DNA from: Candidatus Krumholzibacteriia bacterium
GTDB taxonomy: Bacteria; Krumholzibacteriota; Krumholzibacteriia; LZORAL124-64-63
Assembly (NCBI GenBank): GCA_016744275.1
Contig: JADGEP010000298.1
Span: forward strand, 1 to 5,073
Direction of reading: 5' to 3'
Length of the DNA: 5,073 nucleotides
How positions within the stretch are numbered: the first letter of the stretch is position 1; every line of letters begins with the position of its first letter. This document shows positions 4,128-5,073 of the stretch, in pieces. The translations under genes and the position numbers were made by a program. The notes beneath the pieces were generated by a model that searched no databases, was not told where the DNA came from, and saw only the letters and a program-made list of their open reading frames with translations.

Positions 4128-5073
4128 CTATTTGATCAAGGCCATTTTGCCGATGACCACTTCGTCGCCCGCGCGGGCTTCATAGAAATACACTCCGGCG
4201 GCGGCTGCTTCACCGCTGGCGGTCTGTCCGTTCCATTGCACTTCTCCGGGGCCGGCTGCCTGCCGACTATCAGCCACGGTGTCGATCAGGCGGCCGCGCA
4301 CATCAAACACCTTCACACTCAAGTGGCCGGCGCGCGGCATGGTGTAGGAGATGGTCACCATGGGGTTGAACGGGTTGGGGTAGTGATGGGCGCCAAAGGT
4401 GAGCGCGTCCGGCACGTCGCTGGGCACGCCGCCGTTCTGTCCGAAGTAGTTGAGGATGTCGGCCAAGACCTGGGCCCGAATCGCCAACGGAGCGTCGGCT
4501 TTTGCCGCCTCTGCGGCGGGTGTCCAAATGGATTGAAAATCATAGGGGAAGGAGATGATGCGGGCGTTGTGATCGTCCCTCAGGTTCAGGGTCGCGGCAC
4601 TGAACATGTAGGCACCAGGAAAGCCCAGCGGGTCGGTAAACTCTGCCAGACGCACGGCGCCTGGACGAGCGTACACACCATCGTAGCGTTTGGTGCCCGT
4701 CACCAGGGAGCCGCCGCCATAATAGCCCCCGGAGGTGCTCAGGGCCGAAGCCACCGCGCGCCATTCATCGACCGAATGAATCACCGGGTTGGCGCTCTCG
4801 GTGTGCACCAGCGGTGCGGTCTGTACACCAATCATTGGCAGCACATTTTCCTCAATCAGATCCACGCCCATCCAGTCGGCAAGGAAGGCGGACGTGACGC
4901 CACCATTGCGAACCAGGTCCCCGGCGAGGTCGTCCCCGGTCAGGAGCATGTCCTTGCCACCTTGTTGCAACCAACCGGTGATCACGCCGATATCATCACC
5001 CGGGTCCGAGCCCGTCGAGTTGTCGGTGCCATCGGAGAGGGTGTTGATGCCGACGACGCCACAGGTGTAGATC
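4128..5073 (-). CDS. Secreted or surface protein, GATase-like domain plus C-terminal FlgD-like/sorting domain (partial)
   Basis: The frame stays open through the right edge, so the N-terminus is missing; 314 C-terminal residues are visible. The GTG at 4985 is internal: the preceding visible codons (IYTCGVVGINTLSDGTDN) are protein-like. Visible residues 33-48 (GWLQQGGKDMLLTGDD) and 170-179 (ARIISFPYDF, then a helix ending DILNYFG at 205-211) fit a pattern I know from FCB surface proteins with a glutamine-amidotransferase/ThuA-like fold: a strand LLLTGD after a GG turn, and a late strand before a helix ending in YFG. After a short linker, residues 231-314 form an Ig-like domain starting YPNPFNP and containing VKVFDVRGRLIDTV and AGVYFYEAR, ending GKMALIK. 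Such domains (FlgD_ig or type A sorting) are found on exported proteins and, where a type IX system exists, direct secretion. No catalytic residues can be assigned, so the function is unknown. Confidence 0.8.
   Translation of the reverse strand, partial: IYTCGVVGINTLSDGTDNSTGSDPGDDIGVITGWLQQGGKDMLLTGDDLAGDLVRNGGVTSAFLADWMGVDLIEENVLPMIGVQTAPLVHTESANPVIHSVDEWRAVASALSTSGGYYGGGSLVTGTKRYDGVYARPGAVRLAEFTDPLGFPGAYMFSAATLNLRDDHNARIISFPYDFQSIWTPAAEAAKADAPLAIRAQVLADILNYFGQNGGVPSDVPDALTFGAHHYPNPFNPMVTISYTMPRAGHLSVKVFDVRGRLIDTVADSRQAAGPGEVQWNGQTASGEAAAAGVYFYEARAGDEVVIGKMALIK

Noticed and set aside
4789..5070. A 93-codon plus-strand frame opposite the secreted protein gene
   Set aside because: The composition is Ser/Pro-rich as expected from an antisense shadow, and the minus strand is continuously open with recognisable domain structure.

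Overview
The window is GC-rich bacterial DNA with ordinary gene packing. The best clue to its source is the truncated gene at the right edge. Its product ends in a YPNPFNP-type C-terminal domain (FlgD-like Ig / type A sorting domain), as on secreted proteins of the Fibrobacterota-Chlorobiota-Bacteroidota (FCB) group and allied candidate phyla such as Krumholzibacteriota, Eisenbacteria and Latescibacterota. The high GC content and proteobacterial-looking AsnRS argue against a typical Bacteroidota. Placement in a high-GC FCB-related lineage is an inference.

Layout. Bases 1-241 carry no convincing gene and probably hold the promoter of a two-gene plus-strand unit: a small plant-type [2Fe-2S] ferredoxin (242-496) and, 30 nt later, a membrane-anchored YpfJ-family zinc metallopeptidase (527-1432). 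A minus-strand gene (1445-2002) for an uncharacterised protein with two predicted membrane segments converges on this unit, with only 12 nt between the stop codons. The probable terminator hairpin of the ferredoxin/peptidase unit lies inside the 3' coding end of that opposing gene. Bases 2003-2176 form a divergent, AT-rich control region. asnS (2177-3589, asparaginyl-tRNA synthetase) follows, then a GTG-started GNAT acetyltransferase (3637-4053) probably on the same transcript. A perfect 13-bp terminator stem at 4077-4106 serves this unit and probably the converging minus-strand gene for the secreted protein (4128 to beyond 5073).

How the genes work together. asnS is housekeeping translation. 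The ferredoxin and peptidase look co-transcribed but no shared pathway is evident. The right-edge protein is likely an exported or surface protein with a GATase-like domain. I see no CRISPR array, mobile element, RNA gene or obvious new defence system. The most notable points are a YpfJ homologue lacking all four cysteines I recall as conserved in the family, a strand-asymmetric terminator embedded in an opposing coding sequence, and a two-part motif shared by the regions upstream of the ferredoxin gene and asnS.
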